Source: Bradyrhizobium embrapense (GTDB taxonomy: Bacteria; Pseudomonadota; Alphaproteobacteria; Rhizobiales; Xanthobacteraceae). Taken from it: DNA of 64,000 bases. The notes under the pieces are model-generated. The model was given only the letters and a program-made list of their open reading frames with translations, was not told the origin of the DNA and ran no database searches. The position numbers and the translations under genes were made by a program. Of the stretch, positions 49,326-58,367 are shown in pieces (the stretch's first letter is position 1; each line of letters opens with the position of its first letter). The DNA lies in contig NZ_LFIP02000004.1 in NCBI RefSeq assembly GCF_001189235.2, forward strand, positions 620,001 through 684,000. The letters are read 5' to 3'.

Positions 49326-50734
49326 CCGCCGAGTGTCACGTTGATCTGCTGGCCGCCGCGCACCAGCGTGATGCGCCAGACCCGCAACCCCGCCTTCGAT
49401 ATCTTGTCGAGGTCGCTCGTGCGCACGATCTTCTCATTGTTGACGGCGAGAATGATGTCACCCTTCTGGAAGCCGACATTGGCGGCGGTGCCGTCATCGG
49501 CGAGATCGGTGACGACGACGCCCTCCGCGCCGGCGTCGAGATGCAGCTCATCGGCCAGCGCTGGCGAGATGTTGGCGACCTTGGCACCCTGGAACGGCGA
49601 ACGCGCGGTCAGCACGATCTCGTCGCGGTTGGTGTCGGGCGCGGTCTCCAGCGGCACCGTGAGCTTCACCGGCTTGCCGGCGCGCTGCACCTCGATCTCG
49701 GCGTTGCCGCCGAGCGGTCGGGTCGCGAAGCGGTAGTCGAACGCGTTGGGATCGTCGATCGGCGTGCCATCGATCCCGACGATCAGGTCGGACAATTTGA
49801 GCCCGGCCTTCGCCGCCGGGCTGTTCGGCGCGACATTGGCGACCAGCGCGCCGGTCGGCAGTTTCAGCCCCAGCGTCTCGGCGATCTCCGGCGTCACCGC
49901 TTGCAGCCGCGCGCCGAGCCATGGCCGCTTCACAGCCTTGCCGCCGCTCTTGGCGGAGGCCACCACCACGCGCACCATGTTGGCGGGGATCGCGAAGCCG
50001 ATGCCTTGCGAGCCGCCGGAGCGCGAGAAGATCGCGGTGTTGATCCCGGCGAGCCGTCCGGTCATGTCGACCAGCGCGCCGCCCGAATTGCCCGGATTGA
50101 TCGCCGCGTCGGTCTGAATGAAGAATTGATAATCCGTGATCCCGACTTGGGTGCGCGCCAGCGCCGAGATGATGCCGTGCGTCACGGTCTGACCGACGCC
50201 GAAGGGATTGCCGATCGCGAGCACGACGTCACCGACCTGCAGCTGATCCGAATTGGCGAAGTCGAGGGTCGCGAACTTCTCCCTGTTGGTCCCCTTCAGC
50301 CGCAGCACCGCGAGGTCGGTGCGACTGTCCTTCAGCACGATCTCGGCCTCGTATTCGCGCTTGTCGGCGAGCGAGACCTTGACCTGGTCGGCGCCCTCGA
50401 TCACGTGATTGTTTGTGACCACGAGGCCGGACGCATCGACCATCACGCCGGAGCCGAGCGAGCGCTGCATCTGCTCGGGCTGCTGTCCCGGGACGCCGAA
50501 GAAGCGGCGGAAGATCGGATCGTCCAGGAACGGATTGCGGTTCTGCACCACCTTGGCGGCGTAGACATTGACCACCGCCGGCTGCACCCGCTGCACGATC
50601 GGCGCATAGGACAGCTGCAACTCGGCCTGCGAGGACGGCACGCGGCGGTCCTGGGCCGCGGCCGGGGACAGATTCCCTATGAAAGCCAATGTGCACAGAG
50701 CGGATATGGCAGCGCAGCGGACGGGTCGGAGCAT
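49322..50734 (-). CDS. DegP/DegQ-type periplasmic serine protease
   Basis: ATG 50734 (GAGAGG ahead) starts a signal peptide ending PAAAQDR. The 470-residue protein has the HtrA-type triad: NNHVIEG (His), RTDLAVLRL (Asp) and INPGNSGGALVD (Ser), then two PDZ domains (RPWLGARLQAVTPEIAETLG and NISPALADELHLDAGAEGVV). It degrades or refolds damaged envelope proteins. The last part of its coding region overlaps the start of rarA by four bases, so the two are co-translated. Which of DegP, DegQ or DegS it matches cannot be told. Confidence 0.9.
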   Translation of the reverse strand: MLRPVRCAAISALCTLAFIGNLSPAAAQDRRVPSSQAELQLSYAPIVQRVQPAVVNVYAAKVVQNRNPFLDDPIFRRFFGVPGQQPEQMQRSLGSGVMVDASGLVVTNNHVIEGADQVKVSLADKREYEAEIVLKDSRTDLAVLRLKGTNREKFATLDFANSDQLQVGDVVLAIGNPFGVGQTVTHGIISALARTQVGITDYQFFIQTDAAINPGNSGGALVDMTGRLAGINTAIFSRSGGSQGIGFAIPANMVRVVVASAKSGGKAVKRPWLGARLQAVTPEIAETLGLKLPTGALVANVAPNSPAAKAGLKLSDLIVGIDGTPIDDPNAFDYRFATRPLGGNAEIEVQRAGKPVKLTVPLETAPDTNRDEIVLTARSPFQGAKVANISPALADELHLDAGAEGVVVTDLADDGTAANVGFQKGDIILAVNNEKIVRTSDLDKISKAGLRVWRITLVRGGQQINVTLGG

Positions 50735-51023
50735 TCTCACCTCTCGTGGAAACGCCGGAATATAGGCGTGTTCGCCGGGCAATTGAAGGGCGCCGGGGCG
50801 GATAACTGGCCCCCGCCGGACCGGTGCAAAACCGGCCGCAGCCGCGTTGAACCGCGTCGCCGAGCTCCTATGATGACTGTCATCTCACTGCGCCGCTCCG
50901 CCTGTTGCCTGCGGACAACAAGCGGAACTGCGATGCCTCGAAGCGCTGTCGTGCGTCAGTCACGATCAGCTCCTAGGACGTTTCAGTGAGTGAGTGGGGA
51001 ATTCAAACACAACGGGGTGGACA

Positions 51024-52622
51024 ATGGGTGCGACAAGAGTTGGTGCAATCGCCATCGGGCTTGCGGGGGCACTCGCCGCCTCGCCGGCCTATTCGCAATC
51101 GGCCGGCGGCGGCAGCGACGCGGAGATCGCGCTGCTGAAGCAGCAGCTGAAGATGCTCGAGCAGAAGCTCGACAAGCTGCAGAAGCAGACCAACGCCAAT
51201 ACCGCGACCGCGGCCAGCGCAAATGCGAACGCGAAGGCGGCGGACGCCAAGGCCGCCCGCGTCGCAAGCGCCAACGCAGCCATTCCGGTCAAGGGACCGA
51301 TCGCGCCGTCCGGCGTCGTGGTGACGATGCCGAACAACCGGCCGACGATCTGCACCGCGGACGAACAGAACTGCGTCGCGATCACGAGCCGCGTGCACTG
51401 GGATGTCGGCGGCTACGACTATCGTCCGAACACCGCAGCCACCTCGCCGCAGAAACTCGACAGCGGCGAGAACCTCCGCCGCGCGCGCATCGGCATCGTC
51501 GGCAAATTCTTCGGCGACTGGAATTACGCGCTGATCTATGACTTCGGCGGCTCGTCCGACGGCTTCGGCGGTACGGCACCGGGATCGCTTCCGGGCGGCG
51601 GCACCTCGGGCGTCGAGAACGCGTATCTGAGCTACACCGGCTTGAAGCCGTTCGGCGGCAAGATGGCGATCGAAGGCGGCATCATGGACCTGCTCTGGAC
51701 CATGGACGAATCGACCAGCTCCAACGACATCCTGTTCATGGAGCGCGCCTCGGCCGGCATCATCGCGCAGAACGTCGCGGCCGGCGACTTCCGTTCCGCG
51801 ATCGGCACCCGCTGGTGGAACGACCAGCTCTGGCTCGGCGGCTATGCTACAGGACCGACCACCGGCCAGATTCATTCGGCCTCCAGCGTCACCCCGGCCG
51901 GATCATCCGAGCAGTACGGCGCGGTGGTCCGCGTCGCCGGCAATCCGATCAGCGGCAAGGACTATTCGGTGCATATCGGCGCCGATGCCGAATGGCTGGT
52001 GCAGCCGCCGCGCAACCAGCTGACGCAGGCGCAGACGCTCACGCTGAGCGACCGGCCCGAGCTGCGCATCGATCCGACGACGCTGATCTCGACCGGTGCG
52101 ATCGCCAACGTCTCCGGCGCCCAGGTCTACGGCGTCGAGGCGGCGGCGACCTACGGTCCGTTCATCGCGCAGGGCGAATACTACTGGTTCAATGTCGACC
52201 GCACCGCGAATACCGGGCTGCCGCCGTTCGGCGCGTCGAGCCTGAAATTCGACGGCGGATACGCGCAGGTCGGCTACGTGCTGACCGGCGAGAACCACGC
52301 CTACAATCCGGCCACGGCCTCCTATGGCGGTATCAAGCCGCACGATCCGTTCTCGCTCGCCGGCGGCGGCTGGGGCGCGTGGGAGATTGCGGGCCGCGTC
52401 AGCCAGATGAACCTCAACGACCAGGTCGGCCAGGCCGTCGGCGTCGCCGGCGGACGGCAGACCGTCTACACCGCCGCGCTGAACTGGTACGTCAACAACA
52501 ACGTCCGCTTCATGCTGAACTACCTGCACGGCGACGTCGCCAAGCAGGCCTCGGCAACCTCGCCCGTGGATGCCGGTTCGAAGTTCGACGCCGTCGCGCT
52601 GCGCACGCAGGTCGCGTTCTGA
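51024..52622 (+). CDS. OprP/OprO-like outer-membrane porin
   Basis: ATG 51024 starts a signal peptide (MGATRVGAIAIGLAGALAAS, cut after YSQ). Then comes a coiled-coil of about 40 residues (AEIALLKQQLKMLEQKLDKL) and a beta-barrel with R-R-A-R-[IL]-G-I-V-G-K-F and many alternating aromatic strands, ending in a C-terminal Phe (VALRTQVAF), the signature of outer-membrane proteins. The barrel type resembles phosphate-selective porins O and P. The N-terminal coiled-coil probably reaches into the periplasm. The length (532) is normal for the group. Confidence 0.85.
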   Translation: MGATRVGAIAIGLAGALAASPAYSQSAGGGSDAEIALLKQQLKMLEQKLDKLQKQTNANTATAASANANAKAADAKAARVASANAAIPVKGPIAPSGVVVTMPNNRPTICTADEQNCVAITSRVHWDVGGYDYRPNTAATSPQKLDSGENLRRARIGIVGKFFGDWNYALIYDFGGSSDGFGGTAPGSLPGGGTSGVENAYLSYTGLKPFGGKMAIEGGIMDLLWTMDESTSSNDILFMERASAGIIAQNVAAGDFRSAIGTRWWNDQLWLGGYATGPTTGQIHSASSVTPAGSSEQYGAVVRVAGNPISGKDYSVHIGADAEWLVQPPRNQLTQAQTLTLSDRPELRIDPTTLISTGAIANVSGAQVYGVEAAATYGPFIAQGEYYWFNVDRTANTGLPPFGASSLKFDGGYAQVGYVLTGENHAYNPATASYGGIKPHDPFSLAGGGWGAWEIAGRVSQMNLNDQVGQAVGVAGGRQTVYTAALNWYVNNNVRFMLNYLHGDVAKQASATSPVDAGSKFDAVALRTQVAF

Positions 52623-52630
52623 GGCGATGT

Positions 52631-52761
52631 ACCTCTCCCCAACGGGGAGAGGTCGAATTGCGAAGCAATTCGGGTGAGGGGTGCCGCTTGCTCGGTAGAG
52701 CGTAATCCCTCACCCGGATCGCATCTTGCGATGCGATCCGACCTCTCCCTCCGGGAGAGGT
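52631..52761. repeat. composite palindromic repeat, copy 2
   Basis: It begins with hairpin ACCTCTCCCC/GGGGAGAGGT (52631-52653), has an inner GAATTG-CGAAG-CAATTC hairpin and GGTGAGGG, then CCCTCACC and a GGATCGCATC/GATGCGATCC hairpin, and ends with ACCTCTCCC/GGGAGAGGT (52741-52761). The order and the CTCTCC and GTGAGGG cores match copy 1 at 15640-15792. It lies between the convergent porin and HxlR genes, where it can serve both as terminator. Confidence 0.7.
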
Positions 52762-52777
52762 GAAGCGCGAACGCCCA

Positions 52778-53155
52778 TCAGGCCGCGCGCTTCTTCTTCG
52801 CCACGACGTCCGGCGCCGGCGCGCAGGATAGCCGCTCCTGATGGCCCTCGCCCCAGGCTTTCAGAATATCGATCACCGGACGCAGGCTCTCGCCGAGTTC
52901 GGACAGCGTGTATTCGACCCGCGGCGGCACCTCGGCATAGACCTTGCGGATCACGAGGCCGTCGTCCTCCAGCGCCCGCAGTTGCTTGGTCAGCATGCGC
53001 TGAGTGATGCCGGGCATCCGCCGCCTGAGCTCGCCGAAGCGCTGGGTGCCGGCTTGCAGGTGATACAGGATCACGCCCTTCCATTTGCCGTCGATCAGGT
53101 CGAGTGCCGCCTCGACCGCGCAGCCCGGCCGGCGCGCGAAATTCTTCCGTTTCAT
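52778..53155 (-). CDS. HxlR-family transcriptional regulator
   Basis: ATG 53155 gives 125 residues: GCAVEAALDLIDGKWKGVIL (conserved Cys and the GKW), RFGELRRRMPGITQRMLTKQ (recognition helix), LVIRKVYAEVPPRVEYTLSE (wing) and GESLRPVIDILKAWG. HxlR regulators respond to quinones or electrophiles through that N-terminal Cys. It is divergent from a quinone-oxidoreductase-like gene 119 bases away, with a 9-bp inverted repeat between them, the textbook arrangement for control of that gene. A Lys-rich C-terminal tail (KKKRAA) is present. Confidence 0.9.
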   Translation of the reverse strand: MKRKNFARRPGCAVEAALDLIDGKWKGVILYHLQAGTQRFGELRRRMPGITQRMLTKQLRALEDDGLVIRKVYAEVPPRVEYTLSELGESLRPVIDILKAWGEGHQERLSCAPAPDVVAKKKRAA

Positions 53156-53178
53156 CCGGTATTTTCCCAATAGTATAC

Positions 53179-53201
53179 AAACAGGGACTAGTTCCCTGTT
53201 T
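53179..53201. promoter_or_regulatory. 9-bp inverted-repeat operator candidate for HxlR
   Basis: AAACAGGGA and TCCCTGTTT are perfect inverse copies around CTAGT. The site lies in the gap between the divergent HxlR and quinone-oxidoreductase-like genes, 24 bases before the HxlR ATG. Length, position and symmetry suit an HxlR dimer, whose known operators are inverted repeats near divergent promoters. Confidence 0.6.
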
Positions 53202-53274
53202 TTACAGTACTTGCCAAATGGACGCCAGCGCGACAGGTAAGACCGCAGGCAACCGCCCACCACGGAGACCAGGC

Positions 53275-54288
53275 ATGAAGGCCGTCGGATACCAAAAATC
53301 GCTGCCGATCGAGGCGGCGGATTCGCTCGTCGATTTCGAGATCGCCAAGCCCGAACCGAAGGGACGCGACGTCAGAGTCGCGGTGAAGGCCATCTCGGCC
53401 AACCCGGTGGACTACAAGGTGCGCAAGCGCGCGGCGCCGACCGACGGCGGCTACAAGATCCTCGGCTTCGACGCGGCCGGCGTGGTCGACGCGGTCGGGC
53501 CCGACGTCTCGCTGTTCAAGCCCGGCGACGAGGTGTTCTACGCGGGCTCGATCCAGCGCCAGGGCACCAATTCGGAATTTCACCTGGTCGACGAGCGCAT
53601 CGTCGGCAACAAGCCTACCTCGCTGTCATTTGCGCAGGCCGCCGCCCTGCCCCTGACCTCGATCACCGCCTGGGAGCTGCTGTTCGATCGGCTCGGCGCG
53701 GTGCCCGGCAAGAGCCTCGATCCGCGCACGCTGCTGATCACCGGCGGCGCCGGCGGCGTCGGCTCGATCCTGATCCAGCTGGCGCGCCGCCTCACCGGGC
53801 TGACGGTGGTTGCGACCGCGACGCGGCCGGAGTCCCAGAAGTGGTGCCGCGATCTCGGCGCGCATGCGGTGATCGATCACTCGCAGCCGATGAAGGAGCA
53901 GATCGAGAAATTGAAGCTGCCGCCGGTGGGCCTCGTCGCCAGCCTCACCTTTACCGACCAGCACTACAAGTCGATCGCCGACTTCATCGCGCCGCAGGGC
54001 AAGTTCGGCCTGATCGACGATCCCGCCGAATTCAACGTCGCCGTGTTCAAGGGCAAGGCGGTCTCGGTGCATTGGGAATCGATGTTCACGCGCTCCTCGT
54101 TCCAGACGCCCGACATGATCGCGCAGCATCACCTGCTCAATGACGTTGCCGACCTGATCGACAAGGGCGTGCTGCGCACCACGCTCGACCAGACCTTCGG
54201 CACCATCAACGCCGCCAACCTCAAACGCGCGCACGCGCTGCTCGAAAGCGGCAAGTCGCGCGGCAAGATCGTGCTGGAAGGCTGGTAA
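53275..54288 (+). CDS. zinc-type alcohol dehydrogenase-like / quinone oxidoreductase-family protein
   Basis: ATG 53275 (GGAGACC ahead) gives 337 residues: MKAVGYQKSLPIEAADSLVD, then AISANPVDYKVRKRAAPTDG (the N-x-V-D-x-K catalytic region), ILGFDAAGVVDAVG, TLLITGGAGGVGSILIQLAR (NADPH) and a C-terminal SGKSRGKIVLEGW. Zinc ligands are absent, so this is the zeta-crystallin-like reductase group, which reduces quinones or enals with NADPH. Control by the adjacent HxlR protein is inferred from the divergent operator. A longer in-frame extension upstream is not used. Confidence 0.88.
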   Translation: MKAVGYQKSLPIEAADSLVDFEIAKPEPKGRDVRVAVKAISANPVDYKVRKRAAPTDGGYKILGFDAAGVVDAVGPDVSLFKPGDEVFYAGSIQRQGTNSEFHLVDERIVGNKPTSLSFAQAAALPLTSITAWELLFDRLGAVPGKSLDPRTLLITGGAGGVGSILIQLARRLTGLTVVATATRPESQKWCRDLGAHAVIDHSQPMKEQIEKLKLPPVGLVASLTFTDQHYKSIADFIAPQGKFGLIDDPAEFNVAVFKGKAVSVHWESMFTRSSFQTPDMIAQHHLLNDVADLIDKGVLRTTLDQTFGTINAANLKRAHALLESGKSRGKIVLEGW

Positions 54289-54655
54289 CTCCACTGCGGC
54301 GGGGACTGGGCCTAATGCGTCACGGTTCTGTCTCCGTCGTCATTGCGAGGAGCGATAGCGACGAAGCAATCCATCCAACCGCGTTTGCGGGCAGATGGAT
54401 TGCTTCGCTTCGCTCGCAATGACGGCTGGATTCGCTTACCGCCACAGGAACTGTGAAGAAACGGCAGCAACGGGGTAAGAAGCAGCTAAACCTTCCTACG
54501 CACCTCTCGAGATATCCCCACTGGCCGATGCATGGCTTTGCCAAAGCCACGGCATCGCCTGTATGATTTGCGCAACGATCACCTCGTCTTCAATTCGGCC
54601 GCGCGAGACGCGCGGCCGGAACGGTGGTGACGCCCACGGGGATGGGAGGAAACCG
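54289..54655. other. intergenic region with a long palindrome
   Basis: These 367 bases contain a palindromic element at 54338-54424 and the ribosome site of the phosphotransferase gene (GGGAGGAA). Otherwise no gene is visible. The palindrome could act as terminator for the quinone-oxidoreductase-like gene. Confidence 0.5.
54338..54424. repeat. long palindromic dispersed repeat
   Basis: CGTCATTGCGAG at the left and CTCGCAATGACG at the right are perfect inverse copies, and the inner part (GAAGCAATCCATC and GATGGATTGCTTC) also pairs, so nearly all 87 bases fold into one stem. This is a well-known type of intergenic element in Bradyrhizobium, Rhodopseudomonas and related genomes; that identification is from memory. 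Confidence 0.7.
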
Positions 54656-55735
54656 ATGAGTTTACTCACGGCCGATCCGTCGCGGATCGATCCGGAGTGG
54701 ATGACGCGGGCACTGCGCGCAGCCGGTGTGATCGACCAGGCCAGGGTCGTCGATCTCGTCTGCAAGCCGATCGGCAATGGCCTTGTCGGCGACAGCTATC
54801 GATTTCACCTGACCTATGACGGCGATGAACCGAACGCACCCGCGAGCGTCGTCGGCAAATTCCCCGCAGCGGATCCCGACAGCCGCCGCTCCGGTTCCGC
54901 GCACACGCTCTATGTCCGCGAGGTCGCGTTCTATCGCGAGCTGGCGGCCACGGTCGCCATTCATACCCCGCGGCCGATCCTCGCCGAGATCGATCCGGCG
55001 ACCGACGACTTCACGCTGATCCTGGAGGATCTGGCACCCGCACGCCCGGGTGATCAGCTCGCCGGATGCGCGATCACCGACTGCCTGACCGCGATGCGCG
55101 AGGCCGCCGCGCTGCATGCACCGCGATGGAACGATCCGACGCTCGACACCGTGCATTGCTTCACGGTTGCCGCAAGCCGACGCAAGGACCTTCGCGCGGT
55201 GCTGCCCGGCATCATCGATCACTACAAGGAGCGCTATCACGGCGTGATCGAGCCGGAATTCCTCGATCTGATCGACCGGCTTCCGGACGCGATCCCGCGC
55301 TACCAGTCTGATCGATCCGTGCCGCGAACCCTGCAGCATGCAGACTTCCGGCTCGACAACGTGCTGTTCGAGGTGCGCGGCAACAGCCGCCCGATGGCGA
55401 CGCTGGACTGGCAGACGCTGACGGTGGGGCCTGGCCTCGTCGACGTCGCTTATTTCCTGTCGGCCGGAATCGACCCAATCGAGCGGCGGCTTCATGAAGC
55501 CGATCTGGTCCGGTTCTATCATTCCGAGCTGATCCGCCGCGGCGTGCGGGACTATGGCTGGGACCAGTGCTGGCGGGATTACCGGCGCTACACCCTGCAT
55601 GGCATCATGATGGGCGTCGTCTCTGCGCTCAGCGTGCAGCGCTCCGAGCGCGGCGATGCACTGTTCCTGAAAATGACCCGCGGCGCCTGCGCGCAAGCGC
55701 TGGACCAGGGCAGTTTTTCATACTGGCAGGAATGA
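54656..55735 (+). CDS. aminoglycoside/ecdysteroid-kinase-like phosphotransferase
   Basis: GGGAGG precedes ATG 54656. The 359-residue protein has the APH-like kinase layout: GVVDYKVKPIGNG-like VCKPIGNGLVGDSYRF loop, SVVGKFPAAD (Lys), LILEDLAPARPGD, LQHADFRLDNVLFE (the H-x-D-x4-N catalytic loop, with Ala after His where Gly is usual) and TLDWQTLTVGPG (metal-binding D-W-Q). It probably phosphorylates a small hydroxyl compound. It is followed after 21 bases by an AttH-like gene, so the two are one unit. Confidence 0.85.
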   Translation: MSLLTADPSRIDPEWMTRALRAAGVIDQARVVDLVCKPIGNGLVGDSYRFHLTYDGDEPNAPASVVGKFPAADPDSRRSGSAHTLYVREVAFYRELAATVAIHTPRPILAEIDPATDDFTLILEDLAPARPGDQLAGCAITDCLTAMREAAALHAPRWNDPTLDTVHCFTVAASRRKDLRAVLPGIIDHYKERYHGVIEPEFLDLIDRLPDAIPRYQSDRSVPRTLQHADFRLDNVLFEVRGNSRPMATLDWQTLTVGPGLVDVAYFLSAGIDPIERRLHEADLVRFYHSELIRRGVRDYGWDQCWRDYRRYTLHGIMMGVVSALSVQRSERGDALFLKMTRGACAQALDQGSFSYWQE

Positions 55736-55756
55736 GGATCATCGAAAGGGATCGGC

Positions 55757-56884
55757 GTGCTCAATAAACTGGACGACTTCCCCATCCACCAGACGCCGGA
55801 GCCGATCGCGGTTCCCGCGACCAGCGACCGCAACGTGTATGACCGGACCTGGTTCAATGGCTACACCGCCGACGGCGCGTATTATTTCGGCATCGGGATG
55901 GCGATCTACCCGCATCGCAGGATCCTCGACTGCGCCTTCAGCGTCGTAGAGCGCGGCGGGCGTCAGCATTGCTTCTACGGTTCGCGGCGGGCGCCGCTCG
56001 AACGCACCGAGATGCAGGTCGGCCCGTTCAGGCTCGAGGTCATCGAGCCGATGCTGCGGACCCGCGTCGTGCTCGACGACAATGCGACGGGCCTTTCCTG
56101 CGACCTGACCTTCTCCGCGCGCACGGCGGCGATCCAGGAAGCGCGCCAGACGCTCTGGTCGGGCGACCGCCGCGCGATGGATTCGACCCGGTTCGACCAG
56201 TTCGGCCGCTGGAGCGGCATCGTGCGTCACCCGGACGGCGAGATCAAGGTCGACGATCGCACCTGCTACGGCACCAAGGATCGCTCCTGGGGCGTTCGCA
56301 ATGTCGGCGAACGCGACATCGGCGGCGCGCCGATGCCGTTGCCGAGCGTGTTCTTCCTGTGGGCGCCGCTGGTCTGGGACGACCACATCTCGCACGCCAT
56401 CTTCTTCGACGGGACGCATGGCGAAGCGCTGGTCCGCGAAGGCATCACCGCGCCGCTCTACCGGAGCGAGGCCGAGATCCCCGGCGTCGTCGACGGGCTC
56501 GACCGCCGCATGGCGACCGCGCGGCACCGCGTCAAATACGTGCCGAACACGCGGCTCGCGCAATCGGCCGAAATCGACCTCGTCGACATCGACGGCCACA
56601 CCACGACCATCGCACTCGACCCGATCCTCAAATTCCAGATGAAGGGCCTCGGCTACGGCCATCCGCAATGGGGCCAGGGCATGTGGAAGGGCGAGCTCGA
56701 GATCGGCGGCGAAACGTTCGATCCTGCAACGCTCGACCCGCTGGCCCGCGAGAACGTGCACGTGCAGCAGGTGGTGCGCGCCCGCCAGGGTGACCGGGCG
56801 GGAATTGGGGTACTCGAGCAGATCTGCTTCGGCCCCTACCGTCCGGCCGGCTTCAGCGAGTTCCTGGACGGCGCCAAGGGTTAG
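55757..56884 (+). CDS. uncharacterised protein, AttH/CrtC-like or DUF7064-type
   Basis: The GTG at 55757 has AAAGGG ahead and starts 375 residues rich in Trp, Tyr and Arg: DRTWFNGYTADGAYYFGIGM, RDIGGAPMPLPSVFFLWAPL with WDDHISHAIFFDGT, and a beta-rich C-terminus with YGHPQWGQGMWKGELEIGGE. This looks like the double lipocalin-type barrel of AttH/CrtC-like or DUF7064-type proteins, often encoded beside phosphotransferase-like genes. No catalytic residues can be assigned. It shares four bases with the DUF1330 gene's end on the other strand. Confidence 0.6.
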   Translation: MLNKLDDFPIHQTPEPIAVPATSDRNVYDRTWFNGYTADGAYYFGIGMAIYPHRRILDCAFSVVERGGRQHCFYGSRRAPLERTEMQVGPFRLEVIEPMLRTRVVLDDNATGLSCDLTFSARTAAIQEARQTLWSGDRRAMDSTRFDQFGRWSGIVRHPDGEIKVDDRTCYGTKDRSWGVRNVGERDIGGAPMPLPSVFFLWAPLVWDDHISHAIFFDGTHGEALVREGITAPLYRSEAEIPGVVDGLDRRMATARHRVKYVPNTRLAQSAEIDLVDIDGHTTTIALDPILKFQMKGLGYGHPQWGQGMWKGELEIGGETFDPATLDPLARENVHVQQVVRARQGDRAGIGVLEQICFGPYRPAGFSEFLDGAKG

Positions 56885-57177
56885 TCTGGCGGCACGCCTT
56901 CGACGAAGATCAGCCGGCGGTCCAATGCCGTCTGTCGATGCCTGAGCGCCTCGGCATATTCCGGTGACGCGTACCACTCGCGCAGACGCGCCATGGTCGG
57001 AAATTCGACGATGACGATCGCGTTCGGCGGCGGACCGCCCTCGACCAGTTCGGCGGCGCCGCCGCGGACGACGTAACGGCCGCCGTACTGTTCAATGGTC
57101 TTCGCCGCCTGCGTGCGATAGGCCGCGAACGCGGCAGCATCCCGCATCTCGACCTCCGAGATCACATAGGCCGGCAT
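56881..57177 (-). CDS. DUF1330-family protein
   Basis: MPAYVISEVEMRDAAAFAAY starts the 98-residue protein, a small ferredoxin-like fold with YGGRYVVRGGAAELVEGGPP and IVIVEFPTMARLREWYASPE. This is the DUF1330 pattern. Its ATG lies six bases after the SDR stop, whose TGA is part of the GAGG ribosome site, so the genes are coupled. Function is unknown; such proteins are often linked to small-molecule metabolism. Tail-to-tail overlap with the AttH-like gene is four bases. Confidence 0.88.
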   Translation of the reverse strand: MPAYVISEVEMRDAAAFAAYRTQAAKTIEQYGGRYVVRGGAAELVEGGPPPNAIVIVEFPTMARLREWYASPEYAEALRHRQTALDRRLIFVEGVPPD

Positions 57178-57183
57178 GCCGCC

Positions 57184-57978
57184 TCACGCGATCGTATTGA
57201 CGATGCCACCCTCGGCGCGCAGCGCGGCGCCGTTGGTCGCGGAGGCCTGCTTGGAGCAGACATAGACCACGAGGTTGGCGATCTCCTCGGTGCTGGCAAA
57301 GCGCTGCAGCAGCGAGGTCGGCCGGTGCTGCTTGACGAAATTGGAAGCCGCCTCCTCGAGCGACTGGCCGTTCTGCCTGGCGAGATCCTTGACGAAGGTT
57401 TCGACGCCCTCCGACATGGTCGGTCCGGGCAACACCGAGTTGACGGTCACGGCGGTGCCCTTGGTCAGCTCCGCGAGGCCGCGCGCGATCGCGAGCTGTG
57501 CGGTCTTGGTCATGCCGTAGTGGATCATCTCGGTCGGGATGTTGAGCCCGGATTCCGAGGAGATGAAGACGATGCGGCCCCAGTTGCGCTTCAGCATGCC
57601 CTGCATGTAGCCGCGCGACAGCCGTACGCCCGACATCACGTTGACCTCGTAGAAGCGGCTCCAGTCCGCGTCGGGAATGTCGAAGAACGGCTTCGGCTCG
57701 AAGATGCCGGCATTGTTGACGAGGATGTCGACCTCCGGCAGCGCCGCAAGCAGCGCTTCGCAACCGGCCGCTGTCGAGACGTCCGCGGCGATGCCGCGGA
57801 CCGTGGCGCCGGGTACCGCCTTGCCGATCGCGGCAACCGCCGCATCGACCTTGGCCTGGCCGCGACCGTTGATGACGACATCGGCGCCGGTCCCCGCCAG
57901 TCCCTTTGCGATCGCATTGCCGATACCTGCCGTCGAGCCGGTCACCAGCGCAGTCTTTCCGGAAAGATCGATTTTCAT
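57184..57978 (-). CDS. SDR-family oxidoreductase
   Basis: ATG 57978 (GGGAGAC ahead) gives 264 residues with TGSTAGIGNA (NAD(P) site), ILVNNAGIFEP, SSESGLNIPTEMIHYGMTKT (Ser and Tyr-x3-Lys) and VNSVLPGPTMSEGVE. It is a classical SDR. The loop ENFVKDLARQNGQSLEEAAS-like region with FVKQHRPTSLLQRFAST is typical of 3-oxoacyl-ACP reductase-like enzymes. It is followed by DUF1330 on the same transcript. The substrate is open. Confidence 0.88.
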   Translation of the reverse strand: MKIDLSGKTALVTGSTAGIGNAIAKGLAGTGADVVINGRGQAKVDAAVAAIGKAVPGATVRGIAADVSTAAGCEALLAALPEVDILVNNAGIFEPKPFFDIPDADWSRFYEVNVMSGVRLSRGYMQGMLKRNWGRIVFISSESGLNIPTEMIHYGMTKTAQLAIARGLAELTKGTAVTVNSVLPGPTMSEGVETFVKDLARQNGQSLEEAASNFVKQHRPTSLLQRFASTEEIANLVVYVCSKQASATNGAALRAEGGIVNTIA

Positions 57979-58367
57979 GAGAAGTCTCCCGTCAGTCGTA
58001 CCGGACATATTTGGATGCGCGTCCCGCGGATGCAACCGCGGAGTACGACGTCGCGGCGGTGCGGACGACATCTCAGCACCGGCAGCTGCGAAAGACAATC
58101 ATGTCGCGCTGATGACGCATTGAGCACGGTGCGCATTTGCGTTGCGGGTCAAATTGCCACGAGCAATCATGGTTGATGGATCGTCTCGCCGGGCTTCATC
58201 CAATCTTCACATGAAACATCGCGCCCACATGGATTGCTTTCACACATTGTCAATTCGCGGCCGCTAAGCGTCGCCGCAAACAGCCCGGGCGTGCCTGGGC
58301 TGTTGTGTTGGCAACCGGACGCGCCAGTCTGTTCATAACGACGCCCGGAGCCCTGCGACTGACAGGA
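57979..58367. other. intergenic region between divergent SDR and chemoreceptor genes
   Basis: These 389 bases hold one imperfect hairpin (ACAGCCCGGG and CCTGGGCTGT around CGTG, 58280-58303), followed by a T/G-rich stretch, and the presumed promoters of both divergent genes. No protein or RNA gene is evident. Confidence 0.4.
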
